Source of the DNA: JAXDBM01 sp963709485
GTDB taxonomy: Bacteria > Desulfobacterota > Syntrophia > Syntrophales > Fen-1087
DNA: 64,000 nt
Direction of reading: 5' to 3'
NCBI GenBank assembly: GCA_963709485.1
Contig: CAVPWE010000003.1
Location: 332,203-396,202 of the forward strand
Below, piece by piece: positions 51,899 to 62,829 of this stretch. Position numbers and translations under genes: made by a program. The notes under the pieces were generated by a model. It saw only the letters and a list, made by a program, of their open reading frames with translations. It was not told the origin of the DNA and searched no databases. The stretch's first letter is position 1, and every line of letters begins with the position of its first letter.

Positions 51899-54595
51899 TC
51901 ACAGCATTCTCTCGATCTCACGCTTTTTTTCGTCAAGCCGCTTTTTCGAGACGGGGTAGGGGGTTTTGAGTTCCTGTGCGAACAGGGAGACCTTGTATTC
52001 CTCGACCAGCCAGCGAAATGCTTCGATGGCCTGCCTCTTTTCCCCGGATGTCCGGGCCGTCAGGCCGCCGAGGCTATCCCGCAGGAAGTCCTCGTAGGGC
52101 ACGAACTCCCTGGCCCTCGCGTGAACCTTCTCCAGGTGGAGGAGGCCCCTCTCGGCACGGATCGTCAGGGCTTTCAGATAGCGGGCGACATGGCCCAGCC
52201 GTTCCGTATCGTATTTCAGGAGAAAGTCCGGGGGCGCCAGGAGGTCCAGTTCCCGTTTCAGGGATTCGAGAAAATGCAGCCCCGGCCGGTTGAAGCGGTT
52301 GGACGCCTCGAAAAATCTCATGGAAACCACGGTTTCATGGCAGGTTTTCAGGAACGGCTTGATTTCCAGGAGGAGCTCCCGGCCGCGCGGCAGCATCCGT
52401 TCCGCCGCTGCTTCCGCGTGCTTCCGGAATTCTTCCTCCGTCCGGATGGGAACGGCGAAGAGGTCCCGGCAGGCCTTTTCAAAAAGGCGGCTTTCGAAAG
52501 CCTTCTGGCCGCCGAGCGCTCCCGCCCAGACCTTCATGTCCCCGGTAAGCGCCAGCGCTTTCCGGAGGTGCTTCAGCTCCGGCTGAAACCGTAGCGCATA
52601 GAGCGCCATGACGCCTTTCAGGTGCGCCTCCGCCGCTTCCCGCCGGTCCGGGAAAAGACGGATGTTGACGCACCCCCCGACCGCCTCGAGCCCGGGATAG
52701 GCAAAGCCCTGAATCGCTCCGCGGCTTTCCAGGGCGACCTCTTCCGGCAGGTCGCCGAAGTTCCATTGTGTCAGCCCTTCCTTTTCCCAGACTTTCCTCG
52801 CCCGGCTGAAAGCGGCGGTTTCATCGGCTTCCGATGCGCTGTCCCGGAACAGTTGAAGGTCGCGGCCCGATGCCACTTCCTTTCCCCCGGCATCCACGAT
52901 CGCGTAGCGCATCCGCAGGTGATCCGGAAGCTTGTCGGCCGCCCATGCGGTGGCAGGGATGTCGACGCCGAAGCGGTCATGGATGAATTTTCCGAGGGCG
53001 GACAGCAGGGAGCCCTCTTCCGGTTGAAGCTCCGCCTGGATGATTTCCATCGTCTCCGCAAGGGGATGCAGCTTTTTCCGGTACTGCTTGGGAAGGCCCC
53101 GGAGCAGGGCGCCGACTTTTTCCCTGAAGAGGCCCGGGACCGACCAGTCCGCCGTTCCGTCGGGCACTTTCGAGATCAGATGGACAGGGATTGCCATGGT
53201 GACGCCGTCCTCCGGATGACCGGGTGTGAAGCGGTAGGAGAACCGGAAACGAAGCCTGCCGGAGGCCAGTTCATCGGGGTAGAGGGCAAGCGCATCCTCA
53301 TCGGGACGGTCGCGAAGAAGGTCCTCTTCCTTCATGCGGAGAAACCGGTCGCCTCCCTGTTCCCGGATCTGCTTCTGGAGCGTCCGGACATCGAAGACGC
53401 CCGGCAGGCGGTCCGCGTAGAACCTGGCAATCTGCTCCTCGTCGGCAAGCAGGTCGCGTCGCCGGACCTTGTCCTCCATAGCGGACAATCGCTCCATCAG
53501 CATCCGGTTGTGAGCGAGGAAAGGCAGATTCTGCTTCACGTTCCCTTCGACCAGGGCGCTGCGGATAAAGACGCGTGACGATTCTTCCGGATCGATGCGC
53601 CCGTAGGAAACGGGACGGCCCGGAACGATCACCAAGCCGAAGAGGCTGACCTGCTCCAGGGCGACGACTTCCCCTCGGTTCTTTTCCCAGTGCGGCTCCG
53701 CGTAGGTTGACCGGCACAGTCCGCCCCCGACCTCCTCCAGCCAGGCGGGATCGATGTTGGCCACGGTCCTGGCAAAGAGCCGGGACGTCTCGACGATTTC
53801 CGCGGCAACGATCCAGTTCCCGCCGCTTTTGAACAGTCCCGATCCCGGAAAGATCATGACCTCGCGGCCCTTTGTGGCCGTGTAGACGTTCTTTTCCTTT
53901 TTGACCGCGATGCTGGAAAGGTAGCCGCTCAAAATCGACTTGTGAATGCCCGCATTCAGGGCTTCCGCATCCCGGGGGATCTGCTTCGCCGGTTTTTTCC
54001 CTCCAGCCTGCTCGTCCAGGATCATGCGGATCTGGTCATGGACATCACGCCACTCCCGCATTCTCCGGTAAGACAGGAAGTGCTCCCGGCAGAATTTCCT
54101 CATCTGGTTCTGCGTTTTCAGCGCCTCGCGCCGCTCCCGGTAGTGATTCCAGATGCGCAGAAGGGTGATGAAGTCGGACGTGGGGTCCCGGAAGGGCGCG
54201 TGCATCCGGTCCGCCTGCTGTGCCTGCTCCATCGGCCGTTCGCGGGGATCCTGGATGCTCAGGGCCGAGGCGATGACCAGCACCTCCTCCACGCACCCCT
54301 CCTGTTCGGCCTCGAGGATCATCCGGGCGATGCGGGGATCGATGGGGAGCCTCGACATGCGCCGGCCCCTGTCGGTCAGCCTGGTGAATTCGGTGCCGGA
54401 GTCGCCCTCCTTTTTTCCGGATTTTTCGATGGCCCCGAGCTCCAGAAGAAGATCCATCCCGTCCCGGATCGTCCTTGGCCCGGGCGGGTCGATGAAGGGA
54501 AAGGCGGCGATGTCGCCGAGATTCAGAGAGAGCATCCTCAGGATGACTTCGGCCAGATTGGCCCGCAGGATCTCCGGCATCGTGATCTCGCTCAT
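51899..54595 (-). CDS. hrpA: ATP-dependent helicase HrpA, 3' part, cut by an assembly join
   Basis: The 898 residues visible match the back two thirds of a DEAH-box HrpA helicase (about 1,300 residues). They begin at ITMPEILRANLAEVILRMLS, inside the helicase C-terminal/winged-helix region, and run through the oligonucleotide-binding and DUF3418 domains to the C-terminus (LDEKKREIERML). The DEAH motor half that should precede it on the minus strand is missing. In its place, from about 54,590 upward, there is unrelated GC-rich sequence. The ATG at 54595 is therefore not a real start. The rest of the gene is expected elsewhere in this genome. Confidence 0.92.
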   Translation of the reverse strand: MSEITMPEILRANLAEVILRMLSLNLGDIAAFPFIDPPGPRTIRDGMDLLLELGAIEKSGKKEGDSGTEFTRLTDRGRRMSRLPIDPRIARMILEAEQEGCVEEVLVIASALSIQDPRERPMEQAQQADRMHAPFRDPTSDFITLLRIWNHYRERREALKTQNQMRKFCREHFLSYRRMREWRDVHDQIRMILDEQAGGKKPAKQIPRDAEALNAGIHKSILSGYLSSIAVKKEKNVYTATKGREVMIFPGSGLFKSGGNWIVAAEIVETSRLFARTVANIDPAWLEEVGGGLCRSTYAEPHWEKNRGEVVALEQVSLFGLVIVPGRPVSYGRIDPEESSRVFIRSALVEGNVKQNLPFLAHNRMLMERLSAMEDKVRRRDLLADEEQIARFYADRLPGVFDVRTLQKQIREQGGDRFLRMKEEDLLRDRPDEDALALYPDELASGRLRFRFSYRFTPGHPEDGVTMAIPVHLISKVPDGTADWSVPGLFREKVGALLRGLPKQYRKKLHPLAETMEIIQAELQPEEGSLLSALGKFIHDRFGVDIPATAWAADKLPDHLRMRYAIVDAGGKEVASGRDLQLFRDSASEADETAAFSRARKVWEKEGLTQWNFGDLPEEVALESRGAIQGFAYPGLEAVGGCVNIRLFPDRREAAEAHLKGVMALYALRFQPELKHLRKALALTGDMKVWAGALGGQKAFESRLFEKACRDLFAVPIRTEEEFRKHAEAAAERMLPRGRELLLEIKPFLKTCHETVVSMRFFEASNRFNRPGLHFLESLKRELDLLAPPDFLLKYDTERLGHVARYLKALTIRAERGLLHLEKVHARAREFVPYEDFLRDSLGGLTARTSGEKRQAIEAFRWLVEEYKVSLFAQELKTPYPVSKKRLDEKKREIERML

Positions 54596-54604
54596 CGTGC
54601 AGGC
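54586..54604. other. Probable chimeric assembly junction
   Basis: Family-like HrpA sequence stops near 54,590. On the other side is the C-terminal part of an unrelated scpA, and from here on all genes carry repeated frameshifts and higher GC. An assembly join, not a biological recombination, is the simplest reading. Confidence 0.8.
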
Positions 54605-55368
54605 TCTGGCACCGCAGTCACGCTGGCATTGCCGATCGGACGCGGGGCATCGACCGGTCGCTCACGCTTGTAGACGCGAAGTCGGCGAAGTTGCCGCCTG
54701 GAAACGCGGATCGAGCTAGGCGGATCATCTCGAGAAGCGCCAGAAACGTCACGATCATGTTGGCCCGGGTGTTGACGTCGGCGAACAGCAGTCCTCGAAT
54801 CCGCACGCATCGGTCTCCGACAGCCGCGCCAGCAACTGCTCGATGCGCATCTCGATCGGGATCTGCTCGCCGGCGGCAGCATCGCGGGGCCTCGCCGCGC
54901 CCGTTCCAGGACGGCCGGAACACCGCCATCAGGCTGAACAGATCGACCTCGATTTCGGGCTCGACGCCTCGCCGGCGACCTCGGTGACACGCCGTCCGGC
55001 CGATCCACATGGCGCTGCGCCGGTTCGCTGCTCGTGCAGGAACTCGGCCGCCGCCTTGAAGCGCTGGTGCTCGATCAGGCGCTGGGCGAGCGCCTGGCGC
55101 GGGTCCTCCTCGGGGTCGTCCTGGTTGGGAGCCGGCCGCGGCAGCAGCATCCGCGACTTGATCTGGATCAGCGTGGCCGCCATCACCAGGAAGTCGCCCG
55201 CCACCTCGAGGTCGATCTCCTGCATCAGATCCAGGTACTCGAGATACTGCTGCGTGACGAGCACGATGGGATGTCGTAGACGTTGACCTCGTGCTTCTTG
55301 ATCAGGTGCAGCAGCAGATCGAGCGGCCCTTCGAAGTTCGAGAGCTTGACCGGGTAGCCCTCGAGCAC
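54600..55368 (-). pseudogene. scpA: Segregation and condensation protein ScpA, frameshifted
   Basis: ScpA is the kleisin of the SMC-ScpAB condensin. Reading across frames on the minus strand gives VLEGYPVKLSNFEGPLDLLL then HLIKKHEVNVYDIP. LVTQQYLEYLDLMQEIDLEV and LVMAATLIQIKSRMLLP follow, and the C-terminal VTFLALLEMIRLAR comes close to the junction. At least three frame changes occur, so boundaries are approximate; GTG 55368 is a possible start. It follows trpS on the same strand. Errors look like sequencing indels rather than decay because the protein sequence is otherwise well kept. Confidence 0.8.
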
Positions 55369-55407
55369 CGACTCGAAGGCCTGCGCGGCCAGCGTGTCAG
55401 CGCGTCG

Positions 55408-56407
55408 TCAATACTTCATTTTCATCGCGGCCCGCACGCGCTCCATCGTCTCGTCCGCGACCACGCGCGCGCGGGCGGAGCTCGTCGAACAGCCAGGTCG
55501 CGGAGTTAGCCGGGCCGGGCGAGGATCGCGGCGCGGCGCTCGCGCATCGGATCGAGCATGGCGTTGATGCGCCCGGCGAGCTTCTGCTTCACCTCGACGT
55601 CGCCGACCTTGCCCAGGCGATAGCGGGCCTTCAGGTCGTCGACCTCGGTCGACGTCGGGGTTGAAGGCATCGTGGTAGATGAACACCGGGTTGCCCTCGA
55701 CCGTGCCCGGCATGTCGGCCCGCACGCGCTTGGGATCCGTGTACATCTGCATCACCTTCTTCCGCACCGTCTCGGCATCGTCCGAGAGGTTGATGGCGTT
55801 GCCGTAGCTCTTGCTCATCTTCCGGTTGTCGAGGCCCGGCAGGCGCGGGAGTCGGCGTGAGCAGCGGCTGCGGCTCGACGAACACCTCGCCGTAGAAGTT
55901 GTTGAACCGCCGGACGACCTCGCGCGACAGCTCGAGGTGCGGGACCTGGTCCTCGCCGACCGGCACGTACGTGCGCGTTGTACATGATGATGTCGGCCGT
56001 CTGCAGCAGCGGATAGCCGAGAAACCCGTAGGTCGACAGGTCACTGTCCGGTGAGCTGCTCCTGCTGTTCCTTGTAGGTCGGCACGCGCTCGAGCCACGG
56101 GACGGGATCAGCATCCCGAAGCAGCAGGTGCAACTCGGCGTGCTCCGGCACCAGCGACTGGATGAACAGCGTGCTGCGCTCGGGATCGATGCCAGCCGCG
56201 ATCCAGTCGGCGAGATTGTCGTAGACGTTGCTCGACGATGTCCGACGGTATCGGCGTAGTCGGTGGTCAGCGCATGCCAGTCGGCGCCGAAGTAGAAGCA
56301 GTCGTAGCTCTCCTGGAGCGCCGTCCAGTTCTGCAGGGCACCCACGAGGTGACCCAGATGGAGCTTGCCGGTCGGGCGCATGCCCGAAACGACGCGTGGA
56401 CGGTCAT
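55408..56407 (-). pseudogene. trpS: Tryptophanyl-tRNA synthetase, frameshifted
   Basis: Charges tRNA-Trp. Pieces in several frames join to MRPTGKLHLGHLVGALQNWT (HIGH-type motif), FYFGADWHALTTDY, the KMSKS loop SKSYGNAINLSDDAETVRKK, and the C-terminus VVADETMERVRAAMKMKY ending at TGA 55408-55410. ATG 56407 gives the expected start if one base is restored between the first Met codons and VVSGMRPTG. Neighbours scpA and the M50 protease are on the same strand. Confidence 0.85.
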
Positions 56408-57050
56408 CACAGTCAGCACGCTCAGGAGCAGGGAGTAGGGCGGCCCGATGAGTAGCCGAGCACGCCGGTGAGCATCAGGGCGTAGAGGATGAACATGCCG
56501 TAGGGCCGCAGGGCGTCGAACCGGTCGGCCAGGTGCGCCGCGCAGGAGGCCGCCGAGCATGTTGCCGCCGTCGAGCGGCGGCACGGAATCATGTTGAACA
56601 GCGCCAGCAGCACGTTCACCCGGCAGCGCCGTCGAGGCCAGGGCCACGACCGGCGAGGCGATGTCGATACCCTCGGAGCCGCCGCCCAGGGGCGTCAGGC
56701 GCAGGATCGCCGCGGCCATGACCGCCAGCACCAGGTTCGACACGGGCCCGGCCGACGGCGATCACCATGAAGTCGCGCCGGGGGTTCTTCAGGTAGCCGA
56801 AAGTCAACCGGCACCGGCTTGGCCCATCCGAGAACGGCGCGCCGGTCACCATCGAAATCAGCGGCAGCACGATCGTGCCCAGGGGATCCACATGGACCGC
56901 CGGGTTCAGGGAGACCCGCCCGAGCATCCGCGCCGTCGGATCGCCGAGCCGGTAGGCCGTCCACGCGTGGGCCGCCTCGTGCACCGTGAGCGAGAACAGC
57001 AGCACGGCAAGCGAGGTGAACAGGAAGAAGAAGTCGATTTGCTCGAACAA
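56400..57050 (-). pseudogene. M50-family site-2 protease, frameshifted
   Basis: Membrane zinc protease. The first frame from TTG 57050 gives FFLFTSLAVLLFSLTVHEAA and HAWTAYRLGDPTARMLGRVS, including HEAAH. A later frame supplies FNMIP and PLDGGNMLGGLL (second motif). A last hydrophobic stretch ends near the trpS start. Several indels break the frame. The order M50 protease-trpS-scpA is a recurring one, which supports these being one organism's genes. Confidence 0.8.
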
Positions 57051-57123
57051 AGCAGCCTAGAGTACGACAGACAGGCGGACACGGGCAAGCGGCGAGCGGT
57101 CGGGGGGCGCAGCCGACATCCGT

Positions 57124-58430
57124 TCATGCCACCTGCCGCCCAGCCCAGAACCGGTCCCACGCGCCGGTGCTGCGGTAGATCGCGCGTAACGCCAGCATCG
57201 CGTCGGCCCCGGCGGCGCGCCAGCGCATGCCAACGCGCTTCATGCGTTGTTGGACGACATGGCTGACCGCGCTTTCCACGGCCCCACTGCCGATGGCGTA
57301 GCCGGCGGCCCGAAACGTCTGGTAGCGCATCCGGTCGCGGTTGGTGGTGAGGTAGCGATGCAGATCCTCGACGGCGGTGCGCTTCGCGCGGACGCGCTGA
57401 TGCGGACCGAGGAAGCGGAGCCCCTCCAACACGCGATCGACCTGATCGGTGGCGAGCCGATCGAGTTGGGTCGCGCGCCAGGCGGCGGCTTTCGCCGTGC
57501 CGTCGCCATAGAGCACCCGCGCCACCGCGCTGATGTGCTCGTCGGCGTGATACCAGTCGAGAATCTCGACGCGGTCGGGAAACAGCTCGGCGGCCACGTT
57601 CCAGATCCACGGCGCGCCGTCGCCGAGGACAATGACGCGCCGGTACGCCGCGCCGAGCACCGCGGCCTGCGGCCACAACTGCGCGGCCAACGCCTCCGGC
57701 GTCCCGCGGACCGCGACGATGTCGCGCCGGGTCAGCAGGCCCCACGTCGGCGTCGCCACGCGATCCGCCGTGTCATAGAGGCACGCGAGCTTCACTTCCT
57801 GCCAGCGCTGATCGACGCAGATCATCCCGCCGTCGATGCCGACCGTCAGCGGGCCGCGCGCCGGCGGGCGGCCCACCCCGGGGTCGGGCGGGGGCGCGGC
57901 CCGCTCGCGCGTGGCCTGGGCGCCGGTGTCGCGCACCAACGCTTGTATCTCTGGGTATCACGTCGACCCCGGCCATCCGTCCGAGCAACTCGGTATGGCG
58001 GCCTCATACGGTTCGACGACCCCGGCCAACGTCGCCACCCGCTGCAGCGCCGGCGTGAACCCCTCCCGATCCATGCCGAGTTCGCGCAGCACCGGCCAGG
58101 TGCCGCGTCGACACGCCTCGCACTGCCCGTAGAGGACGGTCGCCTCGACATCGCATCCCGGCAGCACCGTATGCACGCGCGTCGGCCGCCGCTGCCGGAA
58201 CCGCACCGCGCCCCCGCAGGCACAGGGGGCCGACACCCCCAAACGTTCGGCGCGCGCGGTCACGGCGAGGCCCAGGGCGTGGCGCAACCACGCGCTGCCG
58301 TGCGTCCGCAGCCACGCATCGGCCCCCGCGCTCCCCCCTCCACGACCGTCGCCCACACGGCCTCCGCCAGCCGCTCAGCGCTCGCCTGGATCGCTTGGCA
58401 GAACTCCTCGCGCGTGGTACATCTCTCCAT
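57124..58430 (-). mobile_element. ISKra4-family transposase gene, frameshifted
   Basis: Transposase of an insertion sequence. The C-terminal frame (57124-57939) reads LTVGIDGGMICVDQRWQEVK, LGDGAPWIWNVAAELFP, ILDWYHADEH, GSGAVESAVSHVVQQRMKR and GMRWRAAGADAMLALRA, the DDE core typical of ISKra4. The N-terminal zinc part (CACGGAVRFRQRRPTRV, GQCEACRRGTWPVL) is in a second frame, and ATG 58430 (MERCTTREEFCQAIQASAER) is the likely start in a third. Clear terminal inverted repeats were not found; hairpins lie just beyond the start. It separates the M50 protease from uvrC. Confidence 0.8.
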
Positions 58431-58431
58431 C

Positions 58432-58511
58432 GGTGTCCTCCTCGGTCGCCGCCAGCGACCGGTTTGCTTGCATCAGATGGAGGACACCTCTTTCTTGCCG
58501 TTTCTGGCAAG
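58432..58511. repeat. Three hairpins upstream of the IS transposase
   Basis: GGTGTCCTCC (58432-58441) pairs with GGAGGACACC (58479-58488). Nested inside is GGTCGC/GCGACC (58444-58449 and 58455-58460). CTTGCC/GGCAAG (58494-58499 and 58506-58511) follows. They may belong to the left end or transcription-shielding structures of the element. Confidence 0.5.
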
Positions 58512-58683
58512 TCCCCGAAAACAGATCAGATAAAACTCACGCCCCGCGGTCGGGCCGAGCTTTCTCGTCTGGGCCGCCCCGGCAGACTCCGGCGAGCGCC
58601 CTCGGAGAAGCGGGTCAAGACGGTCACAAACGCGCACGCGCCTCTCCCTCAAGGGCCAGGTCTTGAGAAATGCTGGAATGAAA

Positions 58684-58708
58684 AGACGTGACCCCTTCTG
58701 GTCACGCC
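58684..58708 (-). terminator. Terminator of uvrC
   Basis: CGTGACC and GGTCACG form a perfect 7-bp stem around a 6-base loop. On the minus strand it is followed by TCTTTTC, just at the 3' end of uvrC. Confidence 0.6.
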
Positions 58709-60520
58709 TTGGCGTGGTCGAACCACTGCACGAGCAGGCGGCTTCGCGCGCGCCCACCACCGCCTCGAGGCCCTCGCGCGCCGCGCGGCGCACGCCGGCC
58801 ACCGACCCGAAGCGGGTCAGCAGCAGCTTCCGCCTCCGCCAGCCAATGCCCGGAATGCCGTCGAGCTCCACTGCAGGTCGCGCATGGCGCGCGCCTTCCG
58901 GTGGAACGTGACGGCGAACCGGTGCGCCTCGTCGCGGATCCGCTGCAGCAGCAGCAGCGCCGGACTGTCGGCGCGGCAACGCGATCGGGTCGGGTCGGTC
59001 GCGCGTGACGATGAGCTCTTCCTTCTTCGCGAGCCCCACCGCCACCAGGTGCGCCAGACCAAGGCGCTCGAGCGCCGCGTAGGCCGCCGACAGCTGCCCA
59101 GCGCCCCCGTCGATCACGAATCAGGTCGGGCCACGGCCCGTCCTCGTCGGCCACGTGGGCGTAACGCCGCTGCACGACCTCGTCGATTGCGGCGAAGTCG
59201 TCTGGCCCGCCGTCGGCGGCCGGCGCGTGGATGCGGAACTTGCGATACTCGCTGCGCCGCATCCGGCCCTGCTCGCAGACGACCATCGACGCGACGGTGT
59301 CGCTGCCCTGGATGGTCGAGATGTCGAAGCAGTGGATGCGGCGCGGCACGGCCGCGAGTCCAGCGTCGAGCGCAGCAGGTCGAGCGCGTCGTAGTGGGCA
59401 CTCCCCCCCTCGTTGTGCCGCGAGTCGTAGGCCAGGGCCGCATTGCGCGTCGCGAGTTCGAGCAGCGCCGGCTTCTCGCCCCGCTGCGGGACGATCACGC
59501 GCACCTTGCGGCCCGCGTACGCCGACAGCCACGCTTCGACTGACTCCACGTCGTCGGGCGCCACGGCCACGTGCACCTCGGGCGGTGCGGGCTGCCCCTC
59601 GTAGAACTGCTGGAGTGCGGCCTCGATGATCTCGGCCTCGGTCGCGCCCCCCACCGGCGCTCGACCCGACAGTCGACACGGTCGATGACCCGCCCGCCGC
59701 GCATCTGGAACACCTGGACGCTCACGCCCTCGGCGCCGATCTTGAGGCCCACGGCGTCGCGGTCGCCCAGGCGCGGCGTCGGCCATCTTCTGCTTCCGGT
59801 CGCGCAGCGTCTCGACGGTGCTGATCGCGTCGCGCAGGTGCGCGGCCTGCCTCGTAGCGCTCGGCGCCGGCGGCCTCGGCCATCTCGGCGCGGAGGGCGG
59901 TGAGCAGTTCGTCGTTCCGGCCCTCGAGGAACATGGCCGCCTGGTGACCGCGTGCCGGTAGGGCCTCCGGCGTGCAGACCGTCGTCACGCACGGGGCGAT
60001 GCAGCGCTGGATGTGGTACTCAAGGCAGGGCCGAGGCCAGTGCCGGTCATCACCTCGCGGCACGACCGGATGCCGAACAACCGGTGCGTGAGCGTGATGG
60101 TGCGTCGCGCGAGGGACGCAGGCAGGAACGGGCCCGCGTACAGGTGCCCGTCGCGCTCGACGCGCCGGGCGACGTGCAGGCGCGGAAAGGCCTCGGCGGT
60201 CGTGAGCTTCAGGTAGGGATAGCTCTTGTCGTCACGCAGCAGCACGTTGTAGCGCGGCGCCCGCTGCTTGATGAGGTTGTTCTCGACGCCAGCGCCTCGA
60301 CCACCGAGTCGGTGACGATGACTTCGAGCGCGTGGGCCTCGTCGAGGAGGGCATCGGTCTTGGGATGGCTGCCGTGGGCGCCGAGGTAGCTCCTGACACG
60401 GTCGCGAAGCCGGCGGGCCTTCCCCACGTAGATGGTCTCGCCAGCCCGGTTGAAGTACAGGTAGACACCGGGCTGCTCGGGCAGCCGTGCGATCTGGGCC
60501 TTGAGGTCGGTGATGGCCAT
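58702..60520 (-). pseudogene. uvrC: UvrC excinuclease subunit, frameshifted
   Basis: Nuclease subunit of UvrABC repair. Starting from ATG 60520 the GIY-YIG domain reads LPEQPGVYLYFNRAGETIYV then GKARRLRDRVRSYLG. Further frames give RAPRYNVLLRDDKSYPYLKL, LYAGPFLP, LEYHIQRCIAPC, the RNase H-like C-terminal nuclease and a final helix-hairpin-helix (VELDGIPGIGWRRRKLLLTR). At least eight frame changes are needed. The minus-strand end is at 58702 with a terminator. Confidence 0.85.
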
Positions 60521-60677
60521 CGGGAACGAGCGATGCGCGAGGCCGCAGGGAGCCCCGCGTCACGATTATACGGATACGCGTTCTTGAACCGCTGGCACCC
60601 GCTGGGCTAGACTCGCCTGCCTGCCGCCGGTACCGTTCGCCGGCCACGACGACACGAGGTTGCCCTCAGAAGGCTCA

Positions 60678-61476
60678 TGACATTCACCGGACTCGTCGGC
60701 GCCACCGTCGGAAGCCGCTGCGCCTGATCATCGCGCTGTGCGTCCGGTTGCGCATCCACCCGAACGTGCTCACCTTCACGGGCGTGCTCATCAACGTGGC
60801 CGCCGCCGTGGCGCTCGGACTCGGTCCTTCATGTGGGAAGGCGTCATCATGACGCTGGCCAACATCTTCGACTTCATCGACGGCAAGGTCGCCACCGAAC
60901 TGAACCTCTCGTCGGAGTTCGGGGGCTTCTGGGACTCGGTGATGGACCGGTTCAGCGACATCTCGCTGTTCGTCGGGCTCCGTATCCTCTACTCGACGAT
61001 GGGACGACCGACTACGTGATGATCACGGCGCTGGCGACGATGTTCACGATCCTCACGAGCTACACCCGCACGCGCCGAGTCGATCGTCGCCAAGTGCAAG
61101 GTCGGCTTCATGGAGCGGCCCGAGCGCATCGTGCTGTTCATGATCGGCGCGTTCACCAACCGCATGGCGGCGGTGCTGTGGGTCATCCTGGTGCTGTCGG
61201 TGTCCACGGTCTTCGCGCGCATCTACTACACGTGGCGCGCCGCTCAACGATCCGGAGATGCGCGCCTCATGATCCGCCCCGAACGCGACCTGCCGATGCC
61301 GTTCCGCGCGATCTGGCACGCCCTCTACTGGACGTTCGACGCGCGACCTGGCAGTACGACGTGATGGTCCTCCTGATCCTGGCGTTGGTGTGGCTACACC
61401 GCCCGACTGGATCGGGGATCCGATGGCCCACGGCGCCGGCCCGATCGGGTGGCTGATCGGGATGTCTACGCGCTGA
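60678..61476 (+). pseudogene. CDP-alcohol phosphatidyltransferase, frameshifted
   Basis: Membrane enzyme of phospholipid synthesis. Frames join to IHPNVLTFTGVLINVAAAVA, then the motif FIDGKVATELNLSSEFGGFW and DSVMDRFSD, in which the DG..A..G..D..D acidic residues are present. Further on come VMITALATMFTILTSYTRTR, KVGFMERPERIVLFMIGAFT and a C-terminal GPIGWLIGMSTR before TGA 61474-61476. The alcohol (glycerol phosphate or inositol phosphate) is not certain. Convergent with the cfa-like gene. Confidence 0.8.
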
Positions 61477-61485
61477 GTGCCGATC

Positions 61486-61507
61486 GGGCCGCACGGGGGT
61501 GCGGCCC
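61486..61507. terminator. Hairpin between convergent genes
   Basis: GGGCCGCAC (61486-61494), loop GGGG, GTGCGGCCC (61499-61507), 10 bp after the phosphatidyltransferase stop. No T-run follows, so termination is likely but not certain. Confidence 0.5.
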
Positions 61508-61539
61508 CTGCATCGTGCCCCTGCACACTGGGGCGCACC

Positions 61540-62800
61540 GGTGCGGCCCGCCTCTCGCCGTCAATCGCGCCGTCGCCTGCCCGTCCCAGCGTCATCTGCA
61601 GCACGGCGATGTGGCGCGTGCGGAAGTAGGCCTCGCACGACGCCAGGTAGAAGTCCCACATCCGGACGAAGCGGTCGTCGAAGCCCAGCGCCCGCACGTC
61701 GGCTGATCCGCCCGAGGAAGGCGTGCCGCCACCGCGCCAGCGTCGCGGCGTAGTGCGGCGCGATGTCGTCGACTGCCTGATGGTGAGCCGCGGTGCGGCG
61801 TCATCGCCTCGATGAACCCGCCAATCCACCCAGCAGGCTGCCGGGGAAGATGTAGTTCTGGATCCAGTCGGCCGTCCGCGCATAGTGCGCGAACCGGTGA
61901 TCGGGCACGGTGATGGCCTGCAGCGCCACGCGCCCGCCGGGCGCGAGCACGCGGTCGCACTTGCGGAAGAAGGCCGGCCAGTCCTCGCGGCCCACCGCCT
62001 CGATCATCTCGATCGACGACGATCGCTGAATACGGCCGCGCACGTCGCGGTAGTCGCACACGCTCGGAAGTCGATGCGATCGGCCAGCCCGCTGCGCCGA
62101 CGCGCGCGTGCCAGCGCGAACTGCTCCCGCGAGATGGTGATGCCCGTGACGCGGCATCCGCGCGTGCGTGCGGCGTGGATCGCGAAGCCGCCCCACCCGC
62201 AGCCGATCTCCAGCACGTGGTCGTCAGGCGCAGATCGCCAGGCTGTCGCGCAAGCGATCGAACTTCCGGTGCTGCGCCTCCTCGAGCGGCTCGTCTGGCG
62301 AGCGCGAAGACCGCCGACGAGTACGCCACGTCGCATCGAGGAACGGCGCGAAGAGCTCGTTGTCAGGTCGTAGTGGGCCCCGATGTTCCGGCGGCTGCCC
62401 GCGCCGTGTGTTCCCGCTCTGCCAGTGCCGAAGGTGCTGGGCACGTTGCCGAGCCGTCAGCCAGCGTGTCGCGGCCCCGGCGTCGGCGTTGCGCACCGCC
62501 AACTCGATGAACGCGGCAAGTCGTCGGTCCGCCAGTCGCCACGCATGTAGGCCTCGCCGGCCCCGAGGTCGCCGTGCAACAGGAAGCCGGCGAAGAACGC
62601 GCATCGGCTGACCCACAAGGTGACGTGCGGCGTGGCCTCGGCTCGCCCCGAGCCGTCACGTGCCGTCCGGCAGGAGGACGGTAGAGCCGGCCGTGCTGCC
62701 ACTGGTCAGGGCCGGCCCAGGCGCCGCGCAAGGCCATGCATCCGACCAGCGCGAGGCGCCAGCCGGCGCGGCGGCCGACAGGCGCGACGACCAGTGGACG
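61540..62800 (-). pseudogene. Cyclopropane-fatty-acyl-phospholipid synthase-like methyltransferase, frameshifted
   Basis: SAM-dependent methyltransferase of the Cfa family acting on membrane lipids. Frames give PHVTLWVSRCAFFAGFLLHG with DLGAGEAYMRGDWRTDDLPR (N-terminal part). The catalytic part includes VLEIGCGWGGFAIHAA (SAM motif I), RVTGITISREQFALAR, IEMIEAVG and FIEAM, with the C-terminal MWDFYLASCEAYFRTR. Ends are approximate because of indels. It lies downstream of DUF1365 and FAD-oxidoreductase genes, a frequent lipid-modification cluster. Confidence 0.82.
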
Positions 62801-62829
62801 CCAGCCTGGTCGATGGACCCGGCGGGTGT

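Noticed and set aside
57060..58520. Terminal inverted repeats and target duplication for the ISKra4 element
   Set aside because: Comparing both flanks gave no convincing matching ends; indels in this part make detection unreliable.
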